From Parahaliea maris (GTDB lineage Bacteria > Pseudomonadota > Gammaproteobacteria > Pseudomonadales > Halieaceae), in assembly GCF_008064665.1 (NCBI RefSeq), contig NZ_VRZA01000005.1, positions 310,001 through 374,000 on the forward strand: a DNA stretch of 64,000 nucleotides, written 5' to 3'. The position numbers and the translations under genes are program-made. Below the pieces are notes generated by a model. The model saw only the letters and a list, made by a program, of their open reading frames with translations. It did no database searches and was not told the origin of the DNA. Below are positions 27,120 to 37,289 of the stretch, piece by piece (position 1 is the first letter of the stretch; every line of letters begins with the position of its first letter).

Positions 27120-27890
27120 TCATCTGCCAAAGCCCGGATGCCTGTGGATATTGCGAAGGAGAATCAGCGCGAAGATAAAGTTGGGGAGATTCAGGAGCAT
27201 CGGGGCGTAGGCAGCGAAAGCCGGCGGGCTCGCGTCCCCGGCACCTCCTCCATTCGCGGTGCTGGCCAGGCCGACCACGAAGAGCAGGAAGTCCCACAGG
27301 CCGTGATAGATGATCGCGGGCCAGATCGACCCCGTACGCAGCAGTATCGCCATGAAGACCAGGCCACTCATGGCGGCAGCGGCCGACTGTGCGAACGCCG
27401 CGCTGAAGTCGCCCGTGATAAAGCCGTTGAAGGCGTGCACCCCACCAAACAACACCATGTTCAGCAGAATGGCGGGCCAGACCGGCATCCGCTCGATCGA
27501 CGCACGAAACAGTACGCCGCGGAACATGACCTCCTCGGAGAAGCCGACCATCATCGTGTTCACGAACACCAACAGGACCGCGCCCAGAGGTGGTACGCCG
27601 AGATAGAGGATGCCGGCTACCATGAGCAGCAGGTAAATACTCGGGAACCACAGCACGCGAAGGATAGAATGGGGCTTGCCGAACCCGATGTCCTTCCACT
27701 TGAAGGCAACGATCGCGACGAGCAGGATGAGAATGGCAGTCACGAATTGCCAGCCAACGCCCCGCTGGACCAGTTCATCGAGGGCGACTTCCTCGCCGCC
27801 ACCGAGCCACTGGGCACCGAACATCGTGGCGGCGCCCCACAGGACCAGAACAACAAGACTGATCCAGATTCTCGATGACGTACCCGGCAT
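27120..27890 (-). CDS. CPBP family intramembrane metalloprotease
   Basis: 256 aa, about eight membrane helices. The Abi/CAAX-protease motifs are in order: FSEEVMFRGVLFRASIE (EE-x3-R), VLFGGVHAFNGF (His) and IIYHGLWDFLLF (His). In eukaryotes the family processes prenylated proteins; bacterial members serve in bacteriocin self-immunity or unknown roles. No bacteriocin-like gene is next to it. A separate MAPEG gene lies upstream (57-bp gap), the two possibly co-transcribed. Confidence 0.88.
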   Translation of the reverse strand: MPGTSSRIWISLVVLVLWGAATMFGAQWLGGGEEVALDELVQRGVGWQFVTAILILLVAIVAFKWKDIGFGKPHSILRVLWFPSIYLLLMVAGILYLGVPPLGAVLLVFVNTMMVGFSEEVMFRGVLFRASIERMPVWPAILLNMVLFGGVHAFNGFITGDFSAAFAQSAAAAMSGLVFMAILLRTGSIWPAIIYHGLWDFLLFVVGLASTANGGGAGDASPPAFAAYAPMLLNLPNFIFALILLRNIHRHPGFGR

Positions 27891-27946
27891 GCTGCTCTCC
27901 CCCTACGGAAGTTTCACGACGGCGCCCAAGGTCAGCTCAACAAAGC

Positions 27947-28378
27947 TCAGCTCAACAATCCCAGGGTAGCTCGAATGACCATGACCCACAGTGCCACTGA
28001 AGAGACAAGATAGACCAGGAAGCGGTGCATCACCTTGTTGTAGCTGCAATGCACGGCGGAATGCAGGTAGCGAAAGATTACGAAGACCCAGGCACAGGCA
28101 ACATAGAACCCGTCCACCTGGGTATAAACCGTCAGGTAGAGGCAGAGCGCATAGAAAACCACGGGCAGTTCGACCAGGTTGCGCAGGTTGTTGGCGGGCG
28201 ACTGTACCTGGGGCGGCAGCAGGGCTTCCACTTCCGCCGGCGCCCGAAGCTCCTCGGCGTCGATCTTGTTGGCCCCCAGGTAGGACATACGGCGGGCAAA
28301 CATCACCACCCATACCAGCAGGGTCAAAATAAACATTGCCAACATCGGGCCGGCCAGGCCCTGCAGAGTCGGTGTCAT
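27947..28378 (-). CDS. MAPEG family membrane protein
   Basis: 143 aa from ATG 28378 (AGGA 8 nt upstream); ATG 28393 is another possible start. Four membrane helices: LAMFILTLLVWVVMFARRM, then NNLRNLVELPVVFYALCLYL (the MAPEG N-x-x-E-x-x-P-x-F signature), CAWVFVIFRYLHSAVHCSYN and RFLVYLVSSVALWVMVI. The family holds microsomal glutathione transferases and eicosanoid enzymes; bacterial members are mostly uncharacterised. Role here unknown. Confidence 0.85.
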   Translation of the reverse strand: MTPTLQGLAGPMLAMFILTLLVWVVMFARRMSYLGANKIDAEELRAPAEVEALLPPQVQSPANNLRNLVELPVVFYALCLYLTVYTQVDGFYVACAWVFVIFRYLHSAVHCSYNKVMHRFLVYLVSSVALWVMVIRATLGLLS

Positions 28379-28533
28379 GGACTGCTTCCTCATTGTCGTT
28401 ATTTTCTCCAGGTTCCGCCCAGAAGTGGCACCCCCGGGCGGCGTTGTAGTTGCCATTGTAACCACAGAGCCTCGCTACAACTAAGTGCCCTGTTTTGCTA
28501 TGCTACGCGCCGATTTTTGGGAGGTGATATCAG

Positions 28534-28890
28534 GTGATTACGCTCTACGGCATCAAGAATTGCGACACCGTGAAAAAGGCCCGACGCTGGCTGGACGACC
28601 ACGGCATCGACTACCAGTTCCACGATTTTCGCGAGGACGGCCTGGAAGCCGACCAGGTCAAAACCTGGCTCGACGAACTCGGCTGGGAAACCCTGGTCAA
28701 CAAACGCAGCACCACCTGGAAGGCACTGGAACCTGCCCAGCGCGAGGCCATGGACGACAGTACCGCCCTCAGCGCCATCCTTGAACAACCGACGCTGATC
28801 AAGCGCCCCCTGCTCGACACCGGGCACGAGCGGCGAACCGGTTTCAAGGACAGCGACTACCAGCAGCTTTTCAATCGCCACACTCTCTAG
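28534..28890 (+). CDS. ArsC-family (Spx/MgsR/YffB-type) reductase
   Basis: 118 aa from a GTG start with GGGAGGTG upstream. TLYGIKNCDTVKKARRWLDDHGIDYQFHDFR has the single N-terminal Cys of the YffB subgroup rather than a CxxC; LVNKRSTTWKAL, LIKRPLLD and GFKDSDYQQLF complete the fold. YffB-type proteins are thioredoxin-fold, glutathione-linked; the true function is unclear. It sits 22 bp before dapD, a common placement in pseudomonads between dapC and dapD. Confidence 0.9.
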   Translation: MITLYGIKNCDTVKKARRWLDDHGIDYQFHDFREDGLEADQVKTWLDELGWETLVNKRSTTWKALEPAQREAMDDSTALSAILEQPTLIKRPLLDTGHERRTGFKDSDYQQLFNRHTL

Positions 28891-28912
28891 AACACACAGG
28901 ATTCGCAGCACC

Positions 28913-29932
28913 ATGACAGACACAGCATTCGCATACGGCCTCGGCATCGGCACTCACAACCAGCAGGGGGAGTGGCTGGAGGTCTACTTTCCGCACCCCG
29001 CCCTCGCGCCCTCCGCGGCCCTGACAGCGGCCCTGGCTGGCTGCGACAACAACACCGCCCTGGACCGTGCTGCACTGCAGGGGCTCTCTGAAAAACTGGC
29101 CGCCGCCGGTGAAACCACCGCAGCCGAACTGGCTACCAGCCTGCTGGAGAGCAGTGCCCCGGTGGTTGCGGTGCTGCTGGCTGAGGATGCCGCTCCCACC
29201 ACGGTGCCCGAAGCCTACCTGAAGCTGCACCTGCTGTCCCACCGCCTGGTCAAACCCCACGGTACGGTGCTGGATGGCATGTTCGGTGTGCTGCCCAACG
29301 TCGCCTGGACCAGTGAGGGCGCGGTGGCCCTGGACGAACTCCCGGCCCGGCAACTGGCCGCCCGCCTGCGCGGTGAAACCCTGGAAGTAAGCTGTGTAGA
29401 CAAGTTCCCGAAAATGACCAACTACGTGGTCCCCACCGGCGTGCGCATTGCCCACACCGCGCGGGTGCGCCTGGGCGCCTACCTCGGCGAAGGCACCACC
29501 ATCATGCACGAGGGCTTCGTCAACTTTAACGCCGGCACCGACGGCCCCGGCATGATCGAAGGTCGGATCTCCGCCGGGGTCACGGTAGGCGCCGGCTCTG
29601 ACCTGGGCGGCGGCTGTTCCACCATGGGCACCCTGTCCGGCGGCGGCAACGTTATCATCTCCGTGGGCAAGGAATGCCTGCTGGGAGCGAATGCCGGCAT
29701 TGGCATTCCCCTTGGAGACCGCTGCACCGTGGAATCGGGCCTGTACGTGACTGCAGGCACCAAGGTGCTGATGCTGGATGCGGACGGCAATGGCGTAGAG
29801 ACCGTGAAAGCCAGGGACCTGGCTGGAAAATCAGACCTGCTGTTCCGCCGCAACTCGGCCAACGGCGCGGTGGAGTGCCTGACCAACCGCAGCGCCATCG
29901 AGCTCAATCACGAACTGCACGCGCACAACTGA
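28913..29932 (+). CDS. dapD: 2,3,4,5-tetrahydropyridine-2,6-dicarboxylate N-succinyltransferase
   Basis: Succinylates tetrahydrodipicolinate in the lysine/meso-DAP route. At 339 aa it is the longer Pseudomonas/Mycobacterium-type DapD, not the 274-aa E. coli form. The C-terminal half is a left-handed beta helix: VPTGVRIAHTARVRLGAYLGEGTTIMHEGFVNFNAG, GPGMIEGRISAGVTVGAGSDLGGGCST and KECLLGANAGIGIPLGDRC. Followed by dapE after 10 bp. Confidence 0.94.
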   Translation: MTDTAFAYGLGIGTHNQQGEWLEVYFPHPALAPSAALTAALAGCDNNTALDRAALQGLSEKLAAAGETTAAELATSLLESSAPVVAVLLAEDAAPTTVPEAYLKLHLLSHRLVKPHGTVLDGMFGVLPNVAWTSEGAVALDELPARQLAARLRGETLEVSCVDKFPKMTNYVVPTGVRIAHTARVRLGAYLGEGTTIMHEGFVNFNAGTDGPGMIEGRISAGVTVGAGSDLGGGCSTMGTLSGGGNVIISVGKECLLGANAGIGIPLGDRCTVESGLYVTAGTKVLMLDADGNGVETVKARDLAGKSDLLFRRNSANGAVECLTNRSAIELNHELHAHN

Positions 29933-29939
29933 GTACTGA

Positions 29940-31871
<1,932 letters not shown>

Positions 31872-31907
31872 GTTATTTGCTCCTTGTTATGCGTTTGCGA
31901 AAAGGGG

Positions 31908-32744
31908 CTAGCTTACACCAGCCGCACCAGAGCCGCCGTGTAGAACGTCGCTGTCGAGCCCCGCGAGAACATGCACATCAAAGCGCACCGCCTTGCCGCG
32001 GATGGCATGGGAGGGATTGAGCCCTCCCAGGGGGGCCGCCTTCAATGGGCGCTTGACCACCACCCGGGCAACAGGCTGCGCCAGTGCCCAATGCAATAGT
32101 GCCTCGCTATCGCTCTCGTCCTCCGGCACACCCAACAACTGCTGGAAAACCGCCATTTCCTTTTTGACGGCAGCACTTTTACCGCGGTGGGGGAACATCG
32201 GGTCGAGGTAGATCACCTGTATGCCGGAAAGGCGGGCGGCCGCCAGTGTGCGGGCATCCGCCGCCTCCAGGCTCATGCGCGCGGCGGTTGCCGCCAGCCA
32301 GGTATCCTCACTGACCGACGCTTGCCGTATTCCGGAGTCGAGCAGGGCCGCCACTACCGGGTGACGTTCGCACAACAGTACCTTGCAACCCAGGTCGGCC
32401 AGCACATAGCTGTCGCGGCCCAGGCCGGCAGTGGCGTCGAGCACCCCCAGTTGCTCCCGCCGGCCTACCCCCACTGCCCGGCCCAGCAGTTCGTTCTGCC
32501 CGCCGCGCCGGCGCTGGCGCATGCGTCCACCACCAAAGTCCACCAGTACAGGCCCCGGCGCCTTCGGGCCGGCCTGCAGCAGGGCCAGGTGCCCGCCCTC
32601 GAGGCACAGCAGGAAATCGAGCTCCTCCCGCTGCGCAACCTCACCGGCAGTCAGTAACGGTAGCTGCAGGCGCAGGGCCAGCTCTTCGAGATACGGGATG
32701 TGATCCGCATCAGTGCGGACAACGGCAAGTTGCGGTGAGGGCAT
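31908..32744 (-). CDS. rsmJ: 16S rRNA (guanine(1516)-N(2))-methyltransferase
   Basis: Methylates G1516 of 16S rRNA. 278 aa. VLVDFGGGRMRQRRRGGQNELLGRAVG, VLDATAGLGRDSYVLADLGCKV (SAM motif I), ERHPVVAALL, YLDPMFPHRGKSAAVKKEM (catalytic LDPMFP) and ARVVVKRPLKAAPL are RsmJ/YhiQ hallmarks. Starts 3 bp after the upstream HD-domain gene, so it is likely the last gene of that operon. Confidence 0.94.
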   Translation of the reverse strand: MPSPQLAVVRTDADHIPYLEELALRLQLPLLTAGEVAQREELDFLLCLEGGHLALLQAGPKAPGPVLVDFGGGRMRQRRRGGQNELLGRAVGVGRREQLGVLDATAGLGRDSYVLADLGCKVLLCERHPVVAALLDSGIRQASVSEDTWLAATAARMSLEAADARTLAAARLSGIQVIYLDPMFPHRGKSAAVKKEMAVFQQLLGVPEDESDSEALLHWALAQPVARVVVKRPLKAAPLGGLNPSHAIRGKAVRFDVHVLAGLDSDVLHGGSGAAGVS

Positions 32745-32747
32745 GGA

Positions 32748-33644
32748 TCAGGCGCTGGCGCTGTGACTGAGGCTCGCCTCCAGCCTCGCGTAATTGTCGG
32801 CGATAGCCTCCATATAGGGGTTGGCACCCCCGAACTGCGGCTCCACATAGTGGTAGGCACCGTGGAACCCTTCCTCCAGACGCTCGCGAATCGCCCAGCG
32901 GATAAACGCCGGGGTGGATTTCAGCAGATCATTGGCCGTGCGATAGGTGGAGCCGAGGTAGCCCTCGGCGCGACTGCCCGCGATACCGCCTTCGACAAAC
33001 TCGTCGAACAGGTAGTCGCGGCATTTCTGCACGTAACAGACATCGGCCAACTGAGCCATCAGGTCGGCGGTACCGAGCAACTCCCCCAGCAGCCGCTCGG
33101 CAGGGGTGCGTGTAGGGACCGTTGCGGGGTCTCGCGAGCAATTGGTGAACATCACGATCCGTGAGGCGGGCCCGGCCAGCCGGCCGAGGCCAATGCCTGG
33201 CAGGTACTCCCGCAGCCAGCGGGCACTGCGATTGACGTGAATACGCGTATAGGCCGCGCCGTTGCCATGGCGGGTGTCGTGGGTGCGACGGATATAACCG
33301 GCATCGTGGAACAGGGCCGCGCAGATTCCGGTCAGGGCCTGCTCAGGCCCCAGCCGCGCTGCCTCAGGTGCCGCCTGCTCGTAGCCATCCATGAGGCGGG
33401 CCATGGCCAGGGTGACATCCAGCACGTGCTGGACGTCGTGGTATTTCACGTCGCAGGCATGAAACCCCGGGTAGTCGCCGCGGTACAAGCGGGCAAAGTC
33501 GTCCACCAGGCGTTCGATAATCGCCGTGGGGTGACCCGGGTAGCGCCGGCTGAATAGTTCGCACAGGGCTTCGGCCACCGCTGCCGGGCGTGTCACGTCG
33601 ACCGATTCGCTGACATCCAGGTGCGGCGCCCGGCACGTGCTCAT
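32748..33644 (-). CDS. HD/PDEase-like phosphohydrolase
   Basis: 298 aa, soluble. VKYHDVQHVLDVTLAMARLMDGY resembles the YHNxxHAxDV signature of class I cyclic-nucleotide phosphodiesterases, and TGICAALFHDAGYIRRTHDTRHGNG supplies the HD pair and further metal ligands; TADLMAQLADVCYV gives a later Asp. The gene starts 3 bp after a cyclase-domain gene and is followed 3 bp later by rsmJ. The pairing makes a cyclic-nucleotide hydrolase an attractive idea, but substrate and activity are inference. Confidence 0.8.
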   Translation of the reverse strand: MSTCRAPHLDVSESVDVTRPAAVAEALCELFSRRYPGHPTAIIERLVDDFARLYRGDYPGFHACDVKYHDVQHVLDVTLAMARLMDGYEQAAPEAARLGPEQALTGICAALFHDAGYIRRTHDTRHGNGAAYTRIHVNRSARWLREYLPGIGLGRLAGPASRIVMFTNCSRDPATVPTRTPAERLLGELLGTADLMAQLADVCYVQKCRDYLFDEFVEGGIAGSRAEGYLGSTYRTANDLLKSTPAFIRWAIRERLEEGFHGAYHYVEPQFGGANPYMEAIADNYARLEASLSHSASA

Positions 33645-33647
33645 TGG

Positions 33648-34958
33648 CTAGTCCTCCGACATCCGGCCGGAGGGTCGCTTGCGCAACAGGCTGGCGAGAT
33701 CGTCGATCGACTCGTCCACTGACGTGGCGGGGCGAGTTGCCGCCTCTCCCCCGGCCATTTCAGCCTGTCCGCTGTCGACGCCCAGGTGTTCGCTGTCGAG
33801 CCCCAGATGGAGTTGGCCATCGGCAAACCCGATATTGATTTCGAGGTTATAGGCGTGCCGGGACAGGCCGTGCTTGTCGGTTATGCGGAACCGTCTGGCG
33901 GCGCGGCGTTCGCCCACGTCGTCCTCACCCGACAGGCTGCAGCGCATGTCGGCAATCGATTTGCCGGATAACTGGACACCTCGCACCACCTCCAGCGCAC
34001 TGCTGCAGTGTTTGACGAAGGCCGGGGCCGTGAGTTTGGTATCGGTGAGTTCACCCTCCACGTTCTGCCTCACCAGGGTGGAAAAGTCGCCCACCAGTAT
34101 CTGGTGCGGCTGCGCCAGGTCGACCATGCGCGCCAGGTCGATAGTGACGTCGCCGACGATGTAACTGAATACCGTGGGGTTTACGCCTTCCGCCTGGTAG
34201 AGCTCGTAGTGGCTGCCGGCGTGATAGGCACTGCGAATCACGGGCACCGTATTGCCGTGGGACGCGGCCCGGGCCACCGCGTTGTCGGCCACCACCAGCA
34301 GCAGGAAGGTGAACAGGTCCTGGTTGGCATAGGGGCCGGTGTCCCGGTTCCAGACATAGTAGCCGTCGCCGGTCGTGGTGCGGGCGAAATTGACCTCCAC
34401 GCCCTTGGCCTGCAGCTTGTTGTAGGCCGAATTCATGGAGTAGGAAAGGCTGTTCAGCTGACTGGCCTGTTCGAACGGCGTAAACAGGGAGAACTGGGCG
34501 ATATCGAACAGCAGCACGGCGCGGCAGTCGACGTAACTGATGCCGTAGCGCTTGATCAGTTGTTCGACGGAATCCTGTACGGCGTGCTCTTCCGACAGGC
34601 TGTGGTCCAGCTTGATGAAACTCGGGGCGATATCCAGGCGCGCGGCGATGGCAAACAGCTCGTCTCGCGATTTGCGCCGGGTGCCGGAAATCAGTTCGCG
34701 GACAAAGTGTTCGTTATCGCTACCGTCCTCCCCCGGGTGCGCACAGTAATTGCCGAGGAAGTAATGCGGCACAAGGATCACCAGCAGGCCGCGCTCATCT
34801 GCGCTCCAGCAGAGGACAATGTTCTGCCCGAGGCGCCACTGCTTGCGTAACGTGGCCTCCAGCGACTTCAGGTTGCCGCGCTGGACCAGGCTGATAACGG
34901 GAGGGCTGTCCTGACGCGGTGCGCCGCCCTCCCTCTGATTGCCGGATTGCTCATCCAT
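33648..34958 (-). CDS. Cyclase-homology-domain protein with unknown N-terminal domain
   Basis: 436 aa from ATG 34958 (an earlier frame start at 34994 has no ribosome site). Residues about 20-150 are an unassigned region (SLVQRGNLKSLEATLRKQWRLGQNIVLCWSADERGLLVIL). The middle is a class III cyclase-like domain: AVLLFDIAQFSLFTPFEQASQ (first Asp), ARTTTGDGYYVWN (second Asp in TGDGYY) and SYIVGDVTIDLARMVDLAQPHQILVGD, the GDxVNxAARxxxxAxPxxI block with Asp in place of Asn. The C-terminal ~100 residues are polar. Translationally close to the downstream HD-phosphohydrolase. Confidence 0.72.
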   Translation of the reverse strand: MDEQSGNQREGGAPRQDSPPVISLVQRGNLKSLEATLRKQWRLGQNIVLCWSADERGLLVILVPHYFLGNYCAHPGEDGSDNEHFVRELISGTRRKSRDELFAIAARLDIAPSFIKLDHSLSEEHAVQDSVEQLIKRYGISYVDCRAVLLFDIAQFSLFTPFEQASQLNSLSYSMNSAYNKLQAKGVEVNFARTTTGDGYYVWNRDTGPYANQDLFTFLLLVVADNAVARAASHGNTVPVIRSAYHAGSHYELYQAEGVNPTVFSYIVGDVTIDLARMVDLAQPHQILVGDFSTLVRQNVEGELTDTKLTAPAFVKHCSSALEVVRGVQLSGKSIADMRCSLSGEDDVGERRAARRFRITDKHGLSRHAYNLEINIGFADGQLHLGLDSEHLGVDSGQAEMAGGEAATRPATSVDESIDDLASLLRKRPSGRMSED

Positions 34959-35119
34959 GGGGTGCTCGTATTTGGCCGCCTGACACGCTAGCATTATAGG
35001 TCCCGGCCCGCTGTGACGTCACGGCGACAGCAAGCCGCCGACATCTGCCAGGCGGAATCCAACCGTTCACCACCAACCAGGCTGAAACTACGTACAACGC
35101 TGCTAATAAGAGTATCCTC

Positions 35120-35623
35120 ATGCGACACCCCATCCTTGGCGTACTGGCACTGCTCCTGCCCTGCCTGCTCGGCGCCTGCCAGCAGTACGACATTACTGTG
35201 AACGAGCGTCGGGTCTATACCCCCTTGCCGCTGTTCACCGACTTCACCGCGGTGGATCCGGCGCTGCAAACCTGCCTCGAGAACGCCATCGATCGCGAGA
35301 AGATCTCCAGCGCCAGCCAGTTGCAGGAACTGTCCTGCCGGAATGCGGGCATCCGCGTTCTCAACGGGCTCGCCACCTTCAGTAGCCTGCGCACCCTCGA
35401 CCTCGGCAACAACGAGATCGAGAACATCGACGAGCTGGCCGAGGTGATCAATCTCGAAGCGGTCTACCTGGCCAACAACCGCATTGTCGACCCGCTGCCC
35501 CTGTCAGAGCTACAGGCGCTCAACAGTGTGGACCTCGCCGGTAACGGCACCCTGCGCTGCCCGGACCGCCAGGCCCTGCTGCGCGCCAGCCACCTGCGGC
35601 TGCCCACTCACTGCGACCGCTAG
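35120..35623 (+). CDS. Leucine-rich-repeat lipoprotein
   Basis: 167 aa. Lipoprotein signal peptide with lipobox LLGAC (Cys20). The mature part has three or four short leucine-rich repeats of the internalin/SDS22 type: NAGIRVLNGLATFSSLRTLDLGNN, EIENIDELAEVINLEAVYLANN, RIVDPLPLSELQALNSVDLAGN. Cysteines near positions 50, 73, 149 and 165 may form disulfides. Probably outer-membrane anchored; partner unknown. 14 bp before the acyltransferase gene. Confidence 0.85.
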   Translation: MRHPILGVLALLLPCLLGACQQYDITVNERRVYTPLPLFTDFTAVDPALQTCLENAIDREKISSASQLQELSCRNAGIRVLNGLATFSSLRTLDLGNNEIENIDELAEVINLEAVYLANNRIVDPLPLSELQALNSVDLAGNGTLRCPDRQALLRASHLRLPTHCDR

Positions 35624-35637
35624 TTGGCACACCCGCA

Positions 35638-36525
35638 ATGCTGCTCTACCGACTCATCAGCTGGCTGCCCTTCCCCCTGCTGTACGCAACAGCATGGCTC
35701 GCCTATCTGGTGCTCTACTACATCACAGGCTATCGCAAAGCCGTGGTCTACAAGAACTTGCGCCAGGCCTTTCCGGAAAGAAACGCGAGTGAAATCACAG
35801 TTCTGGCAAAAAAGTTCTACCGTCAGCTGACCCAGGTCGCGCTGGAAATCGTCAAGGCCCGGCGCATGCGTCCGGAAGACTTTCGCCAGCGGGTGCAGGT
35901 GCGCAATCCCGAACTGCTGTTGGAGAAGAGCCTGGACCAGACCCGCTCGGTGATTGTGCTCACCATTCACCAGGGTAACTGGGAGTGGATGCTGCACGGC
36001 GCCACCACCGCCCTGGGCATGCCGATCGACCCGGTGTACAAGCCCTTGCATAACAAGACAGTCGACGAGCTGATCTACGACATTCGCAGCCAGTTCGGCT
36101 CCCGGCCCCTGGCGATGGAAGAGTCCACCCGGGATATCCTGCGCCGGCGCAAGGAATTCCGGATCTTCGTCATGGTGGCCGACCAGGCGCCCATTCGCCG
36201 CGAACGCAGCTACTGGACCACCTTCATGAATGGCGAGGCCGCCTTTTACCAGGGCGCCGAAAGCCTGGCCCAGCTCACCGGGTTTCCGGTGATCTTCGCC
36301 CAGTGCCGGCGCCTGCGCCGGGGGCATTACGAGATGGAGTTCCACGAACTGGCCGATCCGCCCTACGCAAAGGGCAGCCACAACATCATCGATGCCTACA
36401 TCGCCCGGGCCGAAGCGGCCATCAGGGAGGAACCGGAGAGCTGGCTGTGGAGCAACCGGCGCTGGAAACGCGACCGGGCGCGGGAAGCACAACGGGCTGC
36501 CGAGGCTCAGGCCCCGTCGGACTGA
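35638..36525 (+). CDS. LpxL/HtrB-type lysophospholipid acyltransferase
   Basis: 295 aa, inner-membrane anchored by an N-terminal helix (LPFPLLYATAWLAYLVLYYITGY). VLTIHQGNWEWML carries the H-x4-E catalytic motif, DQAPIRRERSYWTTFMNGEAAFYQGAESLA the substrate region and SWLWSNRRWKRDR the C-terminal signature of late lipid A acyltransferases. It probably adds a secondary acyl chain to lipid A, but paralogues acting on other lipids cannot be excluded. Its 3' end overlaps a convergent gene by 19 bp. Confidence 0.88.
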   Translation: MLLYRLISWLPFPLLYATAWLAYLVLYYITGYRKAVVYKNLRQAFPERNASEITVLAKKFYRQLTQVALEIVKARRMRPEDFRQRVQVRNPELLLEKSLDQTRSVIVLTIHQGNWEWMLHGATTALGMPIDPVYKPLHNKTVDELIYDIRSQFGSRPLAMEESTRDILRRRKEFRIFVMVADQAPIRRERSYWTTFMNGEAAFYQGAESLAQLTGFPVIFAQCRRLRRGHYEMEFHELADPPYAKGSHNIIDAYIARAEAAIREEPESWLWSNRRWKRDRAREAQRAAEAQAPSD

Positions 36526-37283
36526 GGCAACTCCAGCCAGCCGAACCCACCCTGCTGGTCGGCCCAGACCACCCGCTCGTCCAGCGCCCCGTACACCGAG
36601 ACCAGCGCCTCTTCGGCACGCTCCCGGCAATTGTTGTTCTCACTGATATGGGCCACCACCAGGTAGTGCAGGTCAGCAATGCCGATTTCCTGTAGCAACG
36701 CCGCCGCCTGGTGGTTATTGAGGTGCCCCCAGTCCCCGGCCACACGCCGCTTCAGGGAAGGCGGATAGCTGCCCCCCTGCAACATGGTCAGGTCGTGATT
36801 GAACTCCAGCACCAGGCCGTCGCAGCCGCGGTAGTGGCGCACCACGTGAGGGGTGATACTGCCGAGATCGGTGAGCACCCCCAGGGTACGGCCGGCGCAG
36901 GAAAAACGGTACTGGCAGGGTTCCCTGGCATCGTGGGGTACCGCTACCGGCTGCACGTCGATGGCGCCGATACGGAAGGGCTCCTCACTGTGAATGGGGT
37001 GAACACTGTGACAGGCGTCAATACGGCCACTGCCGAGGGTGCCGTGGGTCAGGTAGACCGGAATCTGGTGGCGCCGGGAAAGGCGTGCCACCCCCGCACA
37101 GTGGTCGCTGTGCTCATGGGTCACCAGAATGGCATCGATGTCAGTGGCAGACACGCCGAGGGGGGCGAGCCGGCGCTCGGCCTCGCGTACCGAGAAGCCG
37201 CAGTCCACCAGCAGCAGGGAGCCGCCGGCGGACACCAGCGTGGCGTTACCCTTGCTGCCGCTGCCGAGAGATGCGAAGCGCAC
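36507..37283 (-). CDS. Metallo-beta-lactamase-fold hydrolase (YycJ/WalJ-like)
   Basis: 258 aa. MRFASLGSGSKGNATLV at the N-terminus and AILVTHEHSDHCAGV (H-x-H-x-D-H zinc motif) place it in the MBL family near YycJ/WalJ, with later ligands in VAVPHDA, LTDLG and VVAHISENNN. Relatives act as phosphodiesterases or 5'-to-3' exonucleases. It is the last gene of the dapA-bamC operon and starts 6 bp after the bamC stop. Confidence 0.88.
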   Translation of the reverse strand: MRFASLGSGSKGNATLVSAGGSLLLVDCGFSVREAERRLAPLGVSATDIDAILVTHEHSDHCAGVARLSRRHQIPVYLTHGTLGSGRIDACHSVHPIHSEEPFRIGAIDVQPVAVPHDAREPCQYRFSCAGRTLGVLTDLGSITPHVVRHYRGCDGLVLEFNHDLTMLQGGSYPPSLKRRVAGDWGHLNNHQAAALLQEIGIADLHYLVVAHISENNNCRERAEEALVSVYGALDERVVWADQQGGFGWLELPQSDGA

Positions 37284-37289
37284 AGCCGA

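Noticed and set aside
27058-27699. A 213-codon minus-strand frame overlapping the CPBP protease gene
   Set aside because: It is the out-of-frame shadow of the CPBP gene, whose own frame has all protease motifs.
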